Positions 53,692-63,181 of a stretch of 64,000 bases of DNA are shown here, one piece after another. Both the position numbers and the translations under genes were made by a program. The number at the start of each line of letters is the position of its first letter. Position 1 is the first letter of the stretch. Location of the stretch: positions 1-64,000 of the forward strand of contig JBMOIC010000008.1 of the NCBI GenBank assembly GCA_049317525.1, in the 5' to 3' direction. The DNA is from UBA961 sp049317525. Lineage in GTDB: Bacteria; Bacteroidota; Ignavibacteria; Kapaibacteriales; UBA961. Under the pieces are notes generated by a model. The model saw nothing but the letters and a program-made list of their open reading frames with translations, searched no databases and was not told the DNA's origin.

Positions 53692-55314
53692 TCAAATATT
53701 TTTTGTCATAAATTCTACCCGCCTATTTTCTTGTCTTCCTTCATCTGAATCATTTGGTGCAATTGGATATTCTTCTCCAAATCCTTTTGCTTCTAATCGA
53801 GATGAATCAATACCCATTTCTATCAAAAAATCCACTACAGATTGAGCTCTTTTTTGTGATAAAATTTGATTTGCTTTATTAGATCCAACATTATCAGTAT
53901 GGGCATTTATCTGTATAGATAAATCAGGATTTTCTTCTAAATACTCATAAAGTCTAGTTAATTCTTCTGTGCTTTCTGGACGTAAATCCCATTTTGCTGA
54001 ATCAAAAAATACAGATTTCAATGAAAACAGTTTAGAAGAACTTTGTACATCTGTCACCTCTGGGAATGGTGATTCAGAAGGTTCTTCTGGTATTGGAGCA
54101 GCTTCAGTTTTTTCTGTATCAGCAGGCTCTTCCTTAGGTTCAACAGGCGCAGGTGCAGGTTTAGGTTTACCTGAACTACTTTCAACACCACCAGAGCCAC
54201 CTGATCCATTTCCATTTCCAGAGCCACTACCATTATTGATAATAATTTGAGATGGAGAACCAGAGCATCCTGAGCAATTAGCGCAACCAGGACAACATAA
54301 GCAAGTACAGTGTTGACAATGCTTTACAGATTTACAACATGAAATGCGCCCAGCTAAACAAGAACTTTTAAGCTTTGGACAATTCTCACAAGGATTTTTA
54401 ATACAGTGATGAATATCATGAACATTCATTTCACAGCATGATTGATCAATTTTACATGAAGGTATTGGTGGGGTAGGTTCTCTATAATGATTTACAGACC
54501 ACAAAGAATCATGATTTATACGTAAAAGAGCATTACCACCAGAAAAACGTCTATCTGGCGCATTAACAGTAGAAGCTTCATTTAATAAACCTAAAGAGAG
54601 TACATCGAATGCAATTTCAAGTCCAAATCTAGCCTGCCTAGCTTCAGGAATTGTAGAAAATGATGCAACTATTTGTTTATGATTAAACGAAGTGCTTATT
54701 CCTAATTCACTTGCATATGCTTTATCATATAGGATCGCAGAATCTGGACAGAACTGCAATCTTCCATGAAGAGTAATCCAATCTAAAGGAGAATAAGAAC
54801 CTGTTAAAGAATACACATGATTTTTTGTATCAACAGAATACATATTTGTCATACCAAGAGACAAATAAAACTTCGGAATAGGATTATACATCAATGATCC
54901 CATATATCTTACTGTTCTACCACCAAACTCTGAGTATCTAAATGATGCCCCAATCCACCCATTATATTTAGGGATTTTAACTCCCATTCCTCCATAAAAG
55001 CTAAATGGCTCAGATGATTGGTCAATAGTAGAATCCCTACCAGAAGTAAAACCAATAGAAACTCCATCGCTAGAAATAAAACCACCAATCATTCTTGTTG
55101 ATTGAAATGAACGGTCATAAGGAATTACCAAAACAGCATCTGTTCTGGTAACTAATCCTAATAAAGCTGGATTCCATCCTACAGAAGTAGCATCGTTCAT
55201 CAGGTTCATCCTACGATTTGTAAATCTGTCAGGAATAAACTGTGCTTTAGATATCTGAACAGAACATATGCTAAATAATAAGCATCCAAGTAGTCTAATA
55301 ATCCACTTGTTCAT
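53692..55314 (-). CDS. OmpA-family outer-membrane protein with cysteine-rich linker
   Basis: 540-residue exported protein. The signal peptide is about 1-24. Residues 25-275 are a barrel-like domain related to the 895-residue neighbour (NRRMNLMNDATSVGWNPALL). Residues 287-350 hold 17 cysteines within 64 residues, several in CC, CXXC and CXC spacings. Residues 358-378 are a glycine/serine/asparagine spacer and 383-420 a Pro/Glu-rich spacer. The OmpA domain (430-540) has AHTDNVG and ends NRRVEFMTKN, so it binds peptidoglycan. It is expressed with the VWA-bearing paralogue (84 bases apart). The cysteine block is not a known domain to me; it could hold metal or form disulfides. Confidence 0.87.
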   Translation of the reverse strand: MNKWIIRLLGCLLFSICSVQISKAQFIPDRFTNRRMNLMNDATSVGWNPALLGLVTRTDAVLVIPYDRSFQSTRMIGGFISSDGVSIGFTSGRDSTIDQSSEPFSFYGGMGVKIPKYNGWIGASFRYSEFGGRTVRYMGSLMYNPIPKFYLSLGMTNMYSVDTKNHVYSLTGSYSPLDWITLHGRLQFCPDSAILYDKAYASELGISTSFNHKQIVASFSTIPEARQARFGLEIAFDVLSLGLLNEASTVNAPDRRFSGGNALLRINHDSLWSVNHYREPTPPIPSCKIDQSCCEMNVHDIHHCIKNPCENCPKLKSSCLAGRISCCKSVKHCQHCTCLCCPGCANCSGCSGSPSQIIINNGSGSGNGNGSGGSGGVESSSGKPKPAPAPVEPKEEPADTEKTEAAPIPEEPSESPFPEVTDVQSSSKLFSLKSVFFDSAKWDLRPESTEELTRLYEYLEENPDLSIQINAHTDNVGSNKANQILSQKRAQSVVDFLIEMGIDSSRLEAKGFGEEYPIAPNDSDEGRQENRRVEFMTKNI

Positions 55315-55423
55315 AAATATATCTCTAGTTCATTGTACAACTTTATAATAATCAGCAAACTTCTTCACAAAAATAACTCACACAACTTTAATATATACTA
55401 GATACCTCAATTGCATATGTATA

Positions 55424-57085
55424 TTAATGGGAACCATGTACAACTGTTTTGGAATGAAGCAACTGTTTGTAATGTTCGGAACTTAGCAGAAGTGCTGTTT
55501 TTTTCAATAAGGCGTCTTTTTCCACTTTAAATTCACCCATTTTTTTTTCAGAAAGAAATCTACTAAGAATTTGTTCTGATAATAATTCAAGCACTTCTTT
55601 TTTACCTTTTAGCAAAGACTTTTTAATATCCTTTACGGCAAAAGTCTTGATATTCTCTATTGAATGAACATATTGTTTTGAATACCCATTTTGTTGGGCC
55701 ACAAATATAGAATTATTCAGTGAAGCATATGGCTCTGGAAAAATAATTGTTGATTGATTAGTTAACCATTTTATAAATTTTGTAAAATCAATTTCTTTGG
55801 CTTGCCAATTAGCTGGCAAACTATCTAAAGAAGAACAATAAAAAGAAGCAAATCTAAAAAATACATTTTGTTTATCTAAAGCTTTTATGATTGGATAAGA
55901 ATTACGAGAAATTACATTTGTATCAGGTGCAATGCCATGCCTAGCCTTCACGATACGCCCAGACTTAGTATAAAATACTGCATCTTTTTCTGCTGTAACA
56001 CTATCAGATATTTCACTTTTAGATACCAATTTTTGTATACATCTTCCTGATGGAGTATAATATCTGGCAGTTGTTAATTTCAAGGCTGTTTCGCCAGGAA
56101 GATTAAGAATACTTTGCACTAAACCTTTACCATAAGACTGTTCACCTATAATTATACCTCTATCTAAATCCTGAAAAGCTCCTGCTAAAACTTCACTGGC
56201 ACTTGCACTTTCGCCATTAATTATAATAGAAACTGGAATATCTGGTTCAATTGGTACTGATTGAGATGTATATACTCTTTCATCATCTCTGGTTCTTCCT
56301 TTAGTGAGAACTATCGGAGAATTTTGCGGTAAAAATATATCGCAAACACCTACTGCAGATTCTAATAAGCCGCCTGGATTATCTCTTACATCTATAATAA
56401 TTCCTGCTAATCGAGGATTTTTTCTTCTGAAAGACATCACAGTTCTTTTTACTTCATCGGGTGTTGAAGTTGAAAATCTTTGAATATGTATATATCCAAT
56501 ACTATCGTTTATAAAGCCAGAATACCCTAAAGATTGAATTTTTATTGATTCTCTTACTAAAGTTAATCGTATTGTATCTTGCCGGCCATCCCTTAATAAA
56601 GCAATTCTTACTTTTCCGCCAATTGGACCTCGTGTAAATTTTCTGATGATATTTGTAGTATCATAAAGAACATGCAATGAGTCTATCATAAGAATATGAT
56701 CCCCAGACCTCATGCCGCTTCTTTTGGCGGAATAACCATCATATAATTCAGCTATCGTTAATTTTCCATTCATGATGCCAACTACCATTCCAAAACCTGC
56801 ATAGGAATTTGTAGTTAATAATTCATAATCATCGCCTTCATTGTTTTCTAAAACTTCTGAATATGGATCCAAATCTTCTAACATAGCTTTTGTGCTATTC
56901 TTAACAATGTATAGTGGATCTATTTCATCTACATAGTGTAAAGTAACTTCTTTAAAAACCGAACCATATAATTCCAAGGCTTGCGATATTTTTAAAAACA
57001 TCGATTGGTCTGGACTTTTAAAAGAAGCAAGTCCTATGGAACCAAGAATTAATATTATCGATAATATGATAAGTGATTTACGCAT
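55424..57085 (-). CDS. S41 family C-terminal processing peptidase (CtpA/Tsp-like)
   Basis: 553-residue periplasmic serine-lysine protease. The N-terminal hydrophobic segment (MRKSLIILSIILILGSIGLA) exports it. A PDZ domain (about 95-180, GFGMVVGI, RSGMRSGDHILMID) is followed by the catalytic domain: GYIHIQRF, VRDNPGGLL, the NGESASASEV motif (290-299) with the nucleophilic serine, and the dyad lysine in EQSYGKGLVQS (Lys320). A C-terminal region of about 160 residues follows, as in Bacteroidota forms. The ATG at 57085 is chosen over a TTG at 57115. It lies 30 bases downstream of the AEC transporter gene on the same strand. Confidence 0.92.
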   Translation of the reverse strand: MRKSLIILSIILILGSIGLASFKSPDQSMFLKISQALELYGSVFKEVTLHYVDEIDPLYIVKNSTKAMLEDLDPYSEVLENNEGDDYELLTTNSYAGFGMVVGIMNGKLTIAELYDGYSAKRSGMRSGDHILMIDSLHVLYDTTNIIRKFTRGPIGGKVRIALLRDGRQDTIRLTLVRESIKIQSLGYSGFINDSIGYIHIQRFSTSTPDEVKRTVMSFRRKNPRLAGIIIDVRDNPGGLLESAVGVCDIFLPQNSPIVLTKGRTRDDERVYTSQSVPIEPDIPVSIIINGESASASEVLAGAFQDLDRGIIIGEQSYGKGLVQSILNLPGETALKLTTARYYTPSGRCIQKLVSKSEISDSVTAEKDAVFYTKSGRIVKARHGIAPDTNVISRNSYPIIKALDKQNVFFRFASFYCSSLDSLPANWQAKEIDFTKFIKWLTNQSTIIFPEPYASLNNSIFVAQQNGYSKQYVHSIENIKTFAVKDIKKSLLKGKKEVLELLSEQILSRFLSEKKMGEFKVEKDALLKKTALLLSSEHYKQLLHSKTVVHGSH

Positions 57086-57115
57086 GAAGCAATGAAAAGT
57101 ATCTAAAAATATCAA

Positions 57116-58042
57116 CTAGATTAATGACAATGAAATTATTGAGAGCAATGTTGATAAGGCTATTAATTGTGCCAAAATATTTGTGTCTAATGTATATTCT
57201 TGTGCTATTACCAATGTTAATACCATTGTAGGCATACCAGATTCCAACATTATGGCTTTTGATAATGGTTCCTGAATATGCAAAACATGAATAAGACCAT
57301 ATGCAATCAATGGGCCAATTGCTATTCGAATTATAGCAGCAGGTAGTATTAATAGTATCGAATTCAGCTTTGGGATATTTAATGCCATTCCAACTGAAAT
57401 CATCATTAATGGTGGAACTGCATTACCTGCTATTGAACATGTTTTCAATATATCTGGATGAATGTCAATATCTACTATTTTACAAAGAATAGCCGCAAAA
57501 AGAGCATATAATGGAGGCAATCCTAGTATTCTTTTTAATCCAGAAATATATCTTTGCTTGAAACTGCTTGTATCATCTGAATAATACCCAGCAATCATTG
57601 CACCAATAATCCATAATAAAGGTGTTAATGCTAGTAAATCATAAATCAATGGAATTGATCCATATTGCTTACCAAGTATTCCTGTAACTATCGGATAACC
57701 AAGATATGTTGCATTGCACCAGGATGCTCCTAATACTAAAGCACCAATTGACTTATCTGATAACAAATCTGGCCATATTCTTTTTATCAATACATAGATA
57801 CTTACAGAAAACCCAATACATCCTATTGTTACAAGAGCTGCAATAAAAGGTATTTTCCATGATTCATCATGTAAAGGGGCAGCATATATTACCGAGAATG
57901 TAAGCAGAGGCAATAATATATAGAGAACTAAGCTATTTATAGCAGCCCTTAGCATATGGGAATCCGGAACGCCTTTAATATAACGCCATAGATATCCTAG
58001 TACGATAAACACAAAAAAACTAGTAAAAACACTATATATCAT
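57116..58042 (-). CDS. Auxin efflux carrier (AEC) family transporter
   Basis: 308-residue membrane protein with about 10 helices arranged as two five-helix repeats around a loop near residue 165. Family landmarks are the N-terminal LPLLTFSVIYAAPL, the ATYLGYPIVTGILG segment and the C-terminal ESGMPTMVLTLVIAQEY, which matches the mdcF/YfdV-type bacterial carriers of organic acids such as malonate or malate. The substrate is unknown. It begins 6 bases downstream of the DAO-family oxidoreductase stop and is followed by the S41 protease; the three form a compact minus-strand group. Confidence 0.88.
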   Translation of the reverse strand: MIYSVFTSFFVFIVLGYLWRYIKGVPDSHMLRAAINSLVLYILLPLLTFSVIYAAPLHDESWKIPFIAALVTIGCIGFSVSIYVLIKRIWPDLLSDKSIGALVLGASWCNATYLGYPIVTGILGKQYGSIPLIYDLLALTPLLWIIGAMIAGYYSDDTSSFKQRYISGLKRILGLPPLYALFAAILCKIVDIDIHPDILKTCSIAGNAVPPLMMISVGMALNIPKLNSILLILPAAIIRIAIGPLIAYGLIHVLHIQEPLSKAIMLESGMPTMVLTLVIAQEYTLDTNILAQLIALSTLLSIISLSLI

Positions 58043-58048
58043 AGTGCT

Positions 58049-59191
58049 TTACGATAATAATTCAATGACTTGTTCACCTATTAAACTACCTAAAGCAATA
58101 CCCATTCCATTACATCCAAATGCAATGATACAATGAGGAGATACTCTTTGTACAATAGACTGTTTATTCTTACTAAATCCCATAATGCCAGACCAATTAT
58201 ATTCTATTGTAAATGATTTTCCAGGTAGTATATCTTCTTGCAACATCTTCAATAATGCATGTTGTATGATTTCTGTGGATGCAAATTCATGAGTTGATTC
58301 ACCTTCAAAATCAAGATTTCTACCACCACCAAGCAACACTCTTTTTCCAATATTTCTAAAATAATAATAGCCTTCATCTGCATGAAAAGCACCTATAAAT
58401 GACAAATTTTCTATTGGTGAAGTTACGATGATTTGTCCCCTACCAGGCTGTATATCAATCTGAGGTACTAGTGCAGAAATCCAAGCATTTGTACATACAA
58501 TTGTTTCTTTAGAAATCATTGAATATTTGCCTAATAATGTCTGAATAGTTATCTCCATAACTTTCGGATTTTCCTTTATTTCAAGAACATTACTACCATA
58601 TTCAATTCTTATTCCTAAAGATTGAGCTTTTGATTCCATAGCTTGAATTAAATACCCACTATGAATTTGCCCTTCTAATGGATTATAAATTACCGCTTGT
58701 ACAGATTGTCCAAATCCCAAGCGTCTGTGCTCTCTACGATTAAGAACAGTATATGTTGACTCTATACCTGTTATCTGGCTCATCTGTTTATTCAAACTAT
58801 CAAGAGAATCAAGCACATGCATTTCTTTCTCTCTGATAATTTCATAACCGCCATGCATTTCATATTTTATATGATCATCAGAAAATCGATTTCTTAAAAT
58901 TTGAAGACCTTTTATTCTTTGTTGAGCTATTGCTAAGGCTTTATCTTCACCTAAAACCTCTATATCATGCAATAATTCAGAGGCACTGCCAAAGCAAGCA
59001 AAACCTGCATTTCTAGTAGTTGCACCCATTGTTCTAGGGCCACGCTCTAATACTACAATACGTTTATCAGGAAAAGCTAATGCTGCAGAAATCGCAGTAG
59101 ATAATCCAATAATACCTGCTCCGATAATACATATATCGGTTTGGGAAAGAGCACTTTTCTCCCAATAAGAACTAATCGGACCTTGATTCAA
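58049..59191 (-). CDS. FAD-dependent oxidoreductase, DAO family
   Basis: 380-residue glycine/D-amino-acid-oxidase-type flavoenzyme. The FAD dinucleotide motif is DICIIGAGIIGLSTAISA at about 19-36 and the second flavin segment is VVLERGP. ATTRNAGFACFGSASE near residue 60 is the usual substrate-side block. The C-terminus has the family NWSGIMGFSKNKQSIV and FGCNGMGIALGSLIGE. It probably oxidises an amine or amino acid; whether it uses O2 or a quinone is unknown. The start is a TTG at 59191, with AGGA eight bases upstream, since no ATG precedes the FAD motif. It is divergent from trpS. Confidence 0.88.
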   Translation of the reverse strand: MNQGPISSYWEKSALSQTDICIIGAGIIGLSTAISAALAFPDKRIVVLERGPRTMGATTRNAGFACFGSASELLHDIEVLGEDKALAIAQQRIKGLQILRNRFSDDHIKYEMHGGYEIIREKEMHVLDSLDSLNKQMSQITGIESTYTVLNRREHRRLGFGQSVQAVIYNPLEGQIHSGYLIQAMESKAQSLGIRIEYGSNVLEIKENPKVMEITIQTLLGKYSMISKETIVCTNAWISALVPQIDIQPGRGQIIVTSPIENLSFIGAFHADEGYYYFRNIGKRVLLGGGRNLDFEGESTHEFASTEIIQHALLKMLQEDILPGKSFTIEYNWSGIMGFSKNKQSIVQRVSPHCIIAFGCNGMGIALGSLIGEQVIELLS

Positions 59192-59334
59192 ACGTTTATC
59201 CTACTCATTTATGTACATAATAACTGCTATAAAGCCTACAACTATCATTCCATTTTATCTTTAACCAAGAGATCTTAAAAAAAATACTTTCTAAACCATA
59301 TATTTGCCATATCATTTTAAGTAAAAGCGATATC

Positions 59335-60360
59335 ATGAAACCAGATATAATAGAAACTGAGAATAAAAAAATCATTTTAAGCGGCATTCAAGCTAGTGGA
59401 GATTTAACAATTGGCCATTATGCTGGGGCAATACGCAATTGGGTAGAATTACAACAAGATTATGATTGTTATTTTATGGTTGCTGATATGCATGCTATAA
59501 CATCACGTCAAATTCCAGCAGATTTACGAAGACGCTCTTTAGATGTGGTTGCAATGTATGCTGCTTGTGGTATAAACACTGAAAAAAGCGCATTATTTAT
59601 TCAATCACATGTTACAGAACATGCACAATTAGCTTGGATATTAAATTGTTTCACTGGTTTTGGCGAAGCGCAAAGAATGACGCAATTCAAGGATAAATCA
59701 CAACAACATAGCGACAATATCAATGTTGGATTATTTTCATATCCGGTTTTAATGGCAGCTGATATCCTTTTATATCAAGCAGATTTAGTTCCTGTTGGAG
59801 ATGATCAAAAACAACATATTGAATTAACCAGAAATCTTGCCGAACGTTTTAATCATTTGTATTCGCCAACTTTTACTGTCCCCGAACCCTTTATAGCCAA
59901 AGAAGGCGCACGCATTATGAGCTTACAAGAACCATGGAAAAAAATGTCTAAATCAGACCCAAATTCCAATTCTTGTATTTTTCTTCATGATGAAGATGCA
60001 CTTATCATGAATAAAATCAAAAGAGCTGTTACCGATTCAGGTACTGATATTATTTTTGATATAGAAAATAGACCAGGCGTCTCAAATCTTATCACATTGT
60101 ATCATGTTGCTACTGGCAAATCAATTAAAGAAATCGAAACTGAATTTGCAGGCCTAGGTTATGCACCTTTTAAAGAGGCAGTTGGGAATGCTATGGTAGA
60201 TTTAATCTCGCCAATCAGGAATACATTTAATGATCTACGATCTCATCCAGATGAAATATCTGCTCTCTTAAAAAGTGGAGCACAAAAGGCAAGTAAGCAA
60301 GCTTTTAAGACATTAAGAAAAGTATATAAAAAAATCGGTTTTGTAGAACCAATTCGATAA
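59335..60360 (+). CDS. trpS: Tryptophanyl-tRNA synthetase
   Basis: 341-residue class Ic tRNA synthetase. The HIGH-type motif is TIGH at 25-28 (SGDLTIGHYAG), and KMSKS is at 203-207. MVADMHAIT and the GDDQKQHIELTRNLAERFN segment fit bacterial TrpRS. The ATG at 59335 gives a normal length. The 143-base divergent region from the DAO-family gene holds its promoter; no T-box was recognised. The gamma-carbonic anhydrase gene converges 9 bases beyond the stop. Confidence 0.96.
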   Translation: MKPDIIETENKKIILSGIQASGDLTIGHYAGAIRNWVELQQDYDCYFMVADMHAITSRQIPADLRRRSLDVVAMYAACGINTEKSALFIQSHVTEHAQLAWILNCFTGFGEAQRMTQFKDKSQQHSDNINVGLFSYPVLMAADILLYQADLVPVGDDQKQHIELTRNLAERFNHLYSPTFTVPEPFIAKEGARIMSLQEPWKKMSKSDPNSNSCIFLHDEDALIMNKIKRAVTDSGTDIIFDIENRPGVSNLITLYHVATGKSIKEIETEFAGLGYAPFKEAVGNAMVDLISPIRNTFNDLRSHPDEISALLKSGAQKASKQAFKTLRKVYKKIGFVEPIR

Positions 60361-60369
60361 TTCTACATA

Positions 60370-60924
60370 CTATATTTGTCCATATAGTTGTTTATATTCT
60401 TTTGCCACTTCCATATAATGAGCTGCTTGCCATGTAAAGCCTTGTCTTTCTTTATCGGTAATATCTCGCATTTTTTTTCCTGGTATTCCAGCACACATTA
60501 TACCGCTAGGTATATGCATTCCAGGCTTAATAACAGTTCCTGCTGCTATAATGGTATCGTCTTCAATAATTGATCCATCTAATATAATTGCTCCCATTCC
60601 TATTAAACATCTATTTCCAATGGTAGCTCCATGTACTATTGCCCCATGCCCTATTGTAACATCATCACCAATTGTTAAGGCATATGTATCTGTAGTTACA
60701 TGTAAAATTGCACCGTCTTGAATATTTGTTCTTTTGCCAATCCTAATGGGATATACATCACCCCTAATAATTGCATTATACCAAATAGAAGAATTCTCTT
60801 GTATGATAATATCTCCAATAATTCTTGCTCCATCACATATCAACACTGATGAATCAATGATTGGAAATATATTTTTATAGGGTAAAATGGTTGCTAAAGA
60901 AGAACCAAGATAAAATGGTTGCAT
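60370..60924 (-). CDS. Gamma-carbonic anhydrase family protein
   Basis: 184-residue left-handed beta-helix built from hexapeptide repeats. The core is SSVLICDGARIIGDIIIQENSSIWYNAIIRGD, read here as two blocks, followed by IGKRTNIQDGAILH, the histidine-bearing IGHGAIVHGATIGNRCLIGMGA, and IAAGTVIKPG. The three metal histidines (ILHVTTD; IGHGAIVHG) are present. Members include true carbonic anhydrase and the PaaY thioesterase accessory of the phenylacetate pathway; they cannot be separated here, though paaA and paaN in the window make PaaY conceivable. It converges with trpS. Confidence 0.9.
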   Translation of the reverse strand: MQPFYLGSSLATILPYKNIFPIIDSSVLICDGARIIGDIIIQENSSIWYNAIIRGDVYPIRIGKRTNIQDGAILHVTTDTYALTIGDDVTIGHGAIVHGATIGNRCLIGMGAIILDGSIIEDDTIIAAGTVIKPGMHIPSGIMCAGIPGKKMRDITDKERQGFTWQAAHYMEVAKEYKQLYGQI

Positions 60925-61107
60925 CGTTCTTTTATGTAAAGTAAATGTATAGAGTGCAAAAATACTTGAAACAATGTGTATGTAATCATAGTTATAGTTA
61001 AAACGTAGAGAAAAAAGAATAAAGTATATACTAATCCGATAATAAGTCCCTATTTTTACAATAATTCAAGCAGAAATAGCTTGCTATTTTTATACAGCAG
61101 ACTCACA

Positions 61108-61566
61108 ATGAAATATCAGATTCTTGAATCTCCATCCATAGAAGCATTATATCATAAAGAACGATATCTTCTAAAGCGTATAACATCAGTATTATTTGCA
61201 ATTGCTGGATGCTCATGGTTTTTATTATATGTACCCGAATCTATTATACATCAAAAAACTCATGAATTATTTAAACTCCAACAATATCAGATTTATGTAT
61301 TACTGCTTACTTTATGGGGATTAGATTATAAAAGACAATTAGACAGGCTTACTTTGCTGTCACAAAAAGCAAGCTTATTACACAAAGATATCATAGACAT
61401 ACAATCATCAGATATTATCGAAGATGTACAAAAATTTGAAGTTTTGTGGTTAAAAAAGAATACACATGGTAAACATATTTCATGGTTGATTACATGGACA
61501 TTTTTATTAAGTGCATGTATCTTAATTATGAAACAATACATATTGATTTTTAACCAAAATATTTAG
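61108..61566 (+). CDS. Small membrane protein of unknown function
   Basis: 152-residue protein with no recognised family. Two hydrophobic segments near residues 30-46 (TSVLFAIAGCSWFLLYV) and 129-145 (ISWLITWTFLLSACILI) flank a polar and charged central region (HKDIIDIQSSDIIEDVQKFE), perhaps a coiled coil. The frame opens at TTG 61081, but the ATG at 61108 is chosen. It lies just upstream of pruA (35 bases) on the same strand. The 183-base gap before it, shared with the divergent carbonic anhydrase gene, shows no obvious structure. Confidence 0.6.
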   Translation: MKYQILESPSIEALYHKERYLLKRITSVLFAIAGCSWFLLYVPESIIHQKTHELFKLQQYQIYVLLLTLWGLDYKRQLDRLTLLSQKASLLHKDIIDIQSSDIIEDVQKFEVLWLKKNTHGKHISWLITWTFLLSACILIMKQYILIFNQNI

Positions 61567-61601
61567 AATTCCCCTTTTTACATTATATATAAGTTATTGA
61601 T

Positions 61602-63146
61602 ATGAAAGAGTTTAAAAATGAAGTCTTTCTAGATTTCACTGATCCAGTTATTGAAAAAAAACAAAAAAAAGCACTACTTTCAGTTAGAGCAAATTTTGGT
61701 AAAGAATATCCAAACTTTATCAATGGAAAAGCTGTAAAAACTACTGCTAAAACCATTTCTCTCAATCCTGCAAATACTGATGAAACGATCGGAATTTTTC
61801 AGAAATCTGGCAAAGACGATGCTGAAGCAGCAATGCAAGCTGCTCAAAAGGCATTTGAAACATGGAAATTTGTTCCAGTAAAAAAACGTGCAGATTTTTT
61901 ATTTAAAGCCGCAAATATTATTCGTAAACGTCGCTTAGAAATCAATGCATGGATGATTTCTGAAGTTGGTAAGAATTATCTTGAAGCCGATGCAGATACA
62001 TGCGAAGCCATTGACTTTTTAGAATTTTATGGCAGAGAAGTATTAAGATTTGCAGAAAAACAGCCTATCATACCCGTGAAAGGTGAAAAAAATAAGATGA
62101 TCTATATTCCATTGGGTGTTGGAGTGATTATTCCACCTTGGAATTTTCCTTTTGCCATTTTAATCGGAACTGCTTGCGCTGCAATTGCAGCTGGCAATAC
62201 AATTGTTTTAAAGCCTTCATCTGATTCACCTATGATGGGATGGTTATTTGCTGATATTATGAATCACCTTGGTTTGCCAAAAGGTGTTCTCAATTTTGTA
62301 GTTGCCTCTGGAGCAGAAGCTGGAGACTATTTAGTTCAGCATCCTAAAACTCGTTTTATCTCTTTTACTGGCTCTATGGAAGTAGGTTTAAGAATAAATG
62401 AATTAGCTGCTAAAACAAGTCCTGGGCAAATCTGGATTAAACGAGTAATCGCAGAAATGGGTGGAAAAGATAGTATGATTATCGATTCCGAAGCAGATAT
62501 CGATGATGCAGTAAAAGGAACAGTAGCCGCAGCATTCGGATTTCAAGGTCAAAAGTGCTCTGCTTGCTCTAGAGTAATTGTAGATACTAAAGTGTATAAG
62601 GAATTTGTAGCTAAATTAAAACCAGCTGTAGAGGCTTTAGTACAAGGCAATCCTTTAGATAATCATTTTATGGGCCCTGTAGTTTCCGCCAAAGCCGAAA
62701 AATCAATTTTAGAGTATATTGAAATTGGTAAAAAAGAAGGTAATCTTCTCACAGGAGGAGAAAAAATAAAAGGAATGAATGGTTATTTTATAAAACCAAC
62801 AGTTTTTACCGATATTGAGCCAATGGCAAGGATTTCTCAAGAAGAGATTTTTGGTCCAGTTTTAGCTGTTATCAAATCTAAAAACTTTGAAGATTCTTTA
62901 GAAATTGCTAATAATACCATGTTTGGCCTAACTGGTGCGGTGTATACAAGTAATAAAAAGAAATTAGCTAAAGCTGAACAAGAATTTCATTGTGGTAATT
63001 TATACTTAAACCGCAAATGTACAGGCGCATTAGTGGGCGCTCATCCTTTTGGAGGCTTTAATATGAGTGGTACCGATTCTAAGGCTGGTGGTAGAGATTA
63101 TATGCTTCTGTTTATGCAAGCAAAAACAATAAGTGAAAAGAAATAA
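61602..63146 (+). CDS. pruA: L-glutamate gamma-semialdehyde dehydrogenase
   Basis: 514-residue aldehyde dehydrogenase of the delta-1-pyrroline-5-carboxylate dehydrogenase type, oxidising glutamate semialdehyde to glutamate in proline breakdown. The catalytic cysteine is Cys319 in FGFQGQKCSACSR, with Asn181 in PPWNFPFAI and the general base Glu285 in IAEMGGKDS. FTGSMEVGLRI binds NAD. The QKCSACSR block and the C-terminal GFNMSGTDSKAGG are P5C-dehydrogenase hallmarks. It is the separate, short form rather than the PutA fusion; no prodh gene lies alongside. A bidirectional terminator follows. Confidence 0.95.
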   Translation: MKEFKNEVFLDFTDPVIEKKQKKALLSVRANFGKEYPNFINGKAVKTTAKTISLNPANTDETIGIFQKSGKDDAEAAMQAAQKAFETWKFVPVKKRADFLFKAANIIRKRRLEINAWMISEVGKNYLEADADTCEAIDFLEFYGREVLRFAEKQPIIPVKGEKNKMIYIPLGVGVIIPPWNFPFAILIGTACAAIAAGNTIVLKPSSDSPMMGWLFADIMNHLGLPKGVLNFVVASGAEAGDYLVQHPKTRFISFTGSMEVGLRINELAAKTSPGQIWIKRVIAEMGGKDSMIIDSEADIDDAVKGTVAAAFGFQGQKCSACSRVIVDTKVYKEFVAKLKPAVEALVQGNPLDNHFMGPVVSAKAEKSILEYIEIGKKEGNLLTGGEKIKGMNGYFIKPTVFTDIEPMARISQEEIFGPVLAVIKSKNFEDSLEIANNTMFGLTGAVYTSNKKKLAKAEQEFHCGNLYLNRKCTGALVGAHPFGGFNMSGTDSKAGGRDYMLLFMQAKTISEKK

Positions 63147-63151
63147 AAAAT

Positions 63152-63179
63152 AAAAAGCCATCTTTTCAGATGGCTTTTT
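63152..63179. terminator. Bidirectional terminator between pruA and paaN
   Basis: AAAAAGCCATCT (63152-63163), a 4-nt loop and AGATGGCTTTTT (63168-63179) form a perfect 12-bp stem with A-rich and T-rich ends on either side. It lies in the 35-base gap between the convergent stop codons of pruA (63146) and paaN (63182). Confidence 0.95.
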
Positions 63180-63181
63180 TA

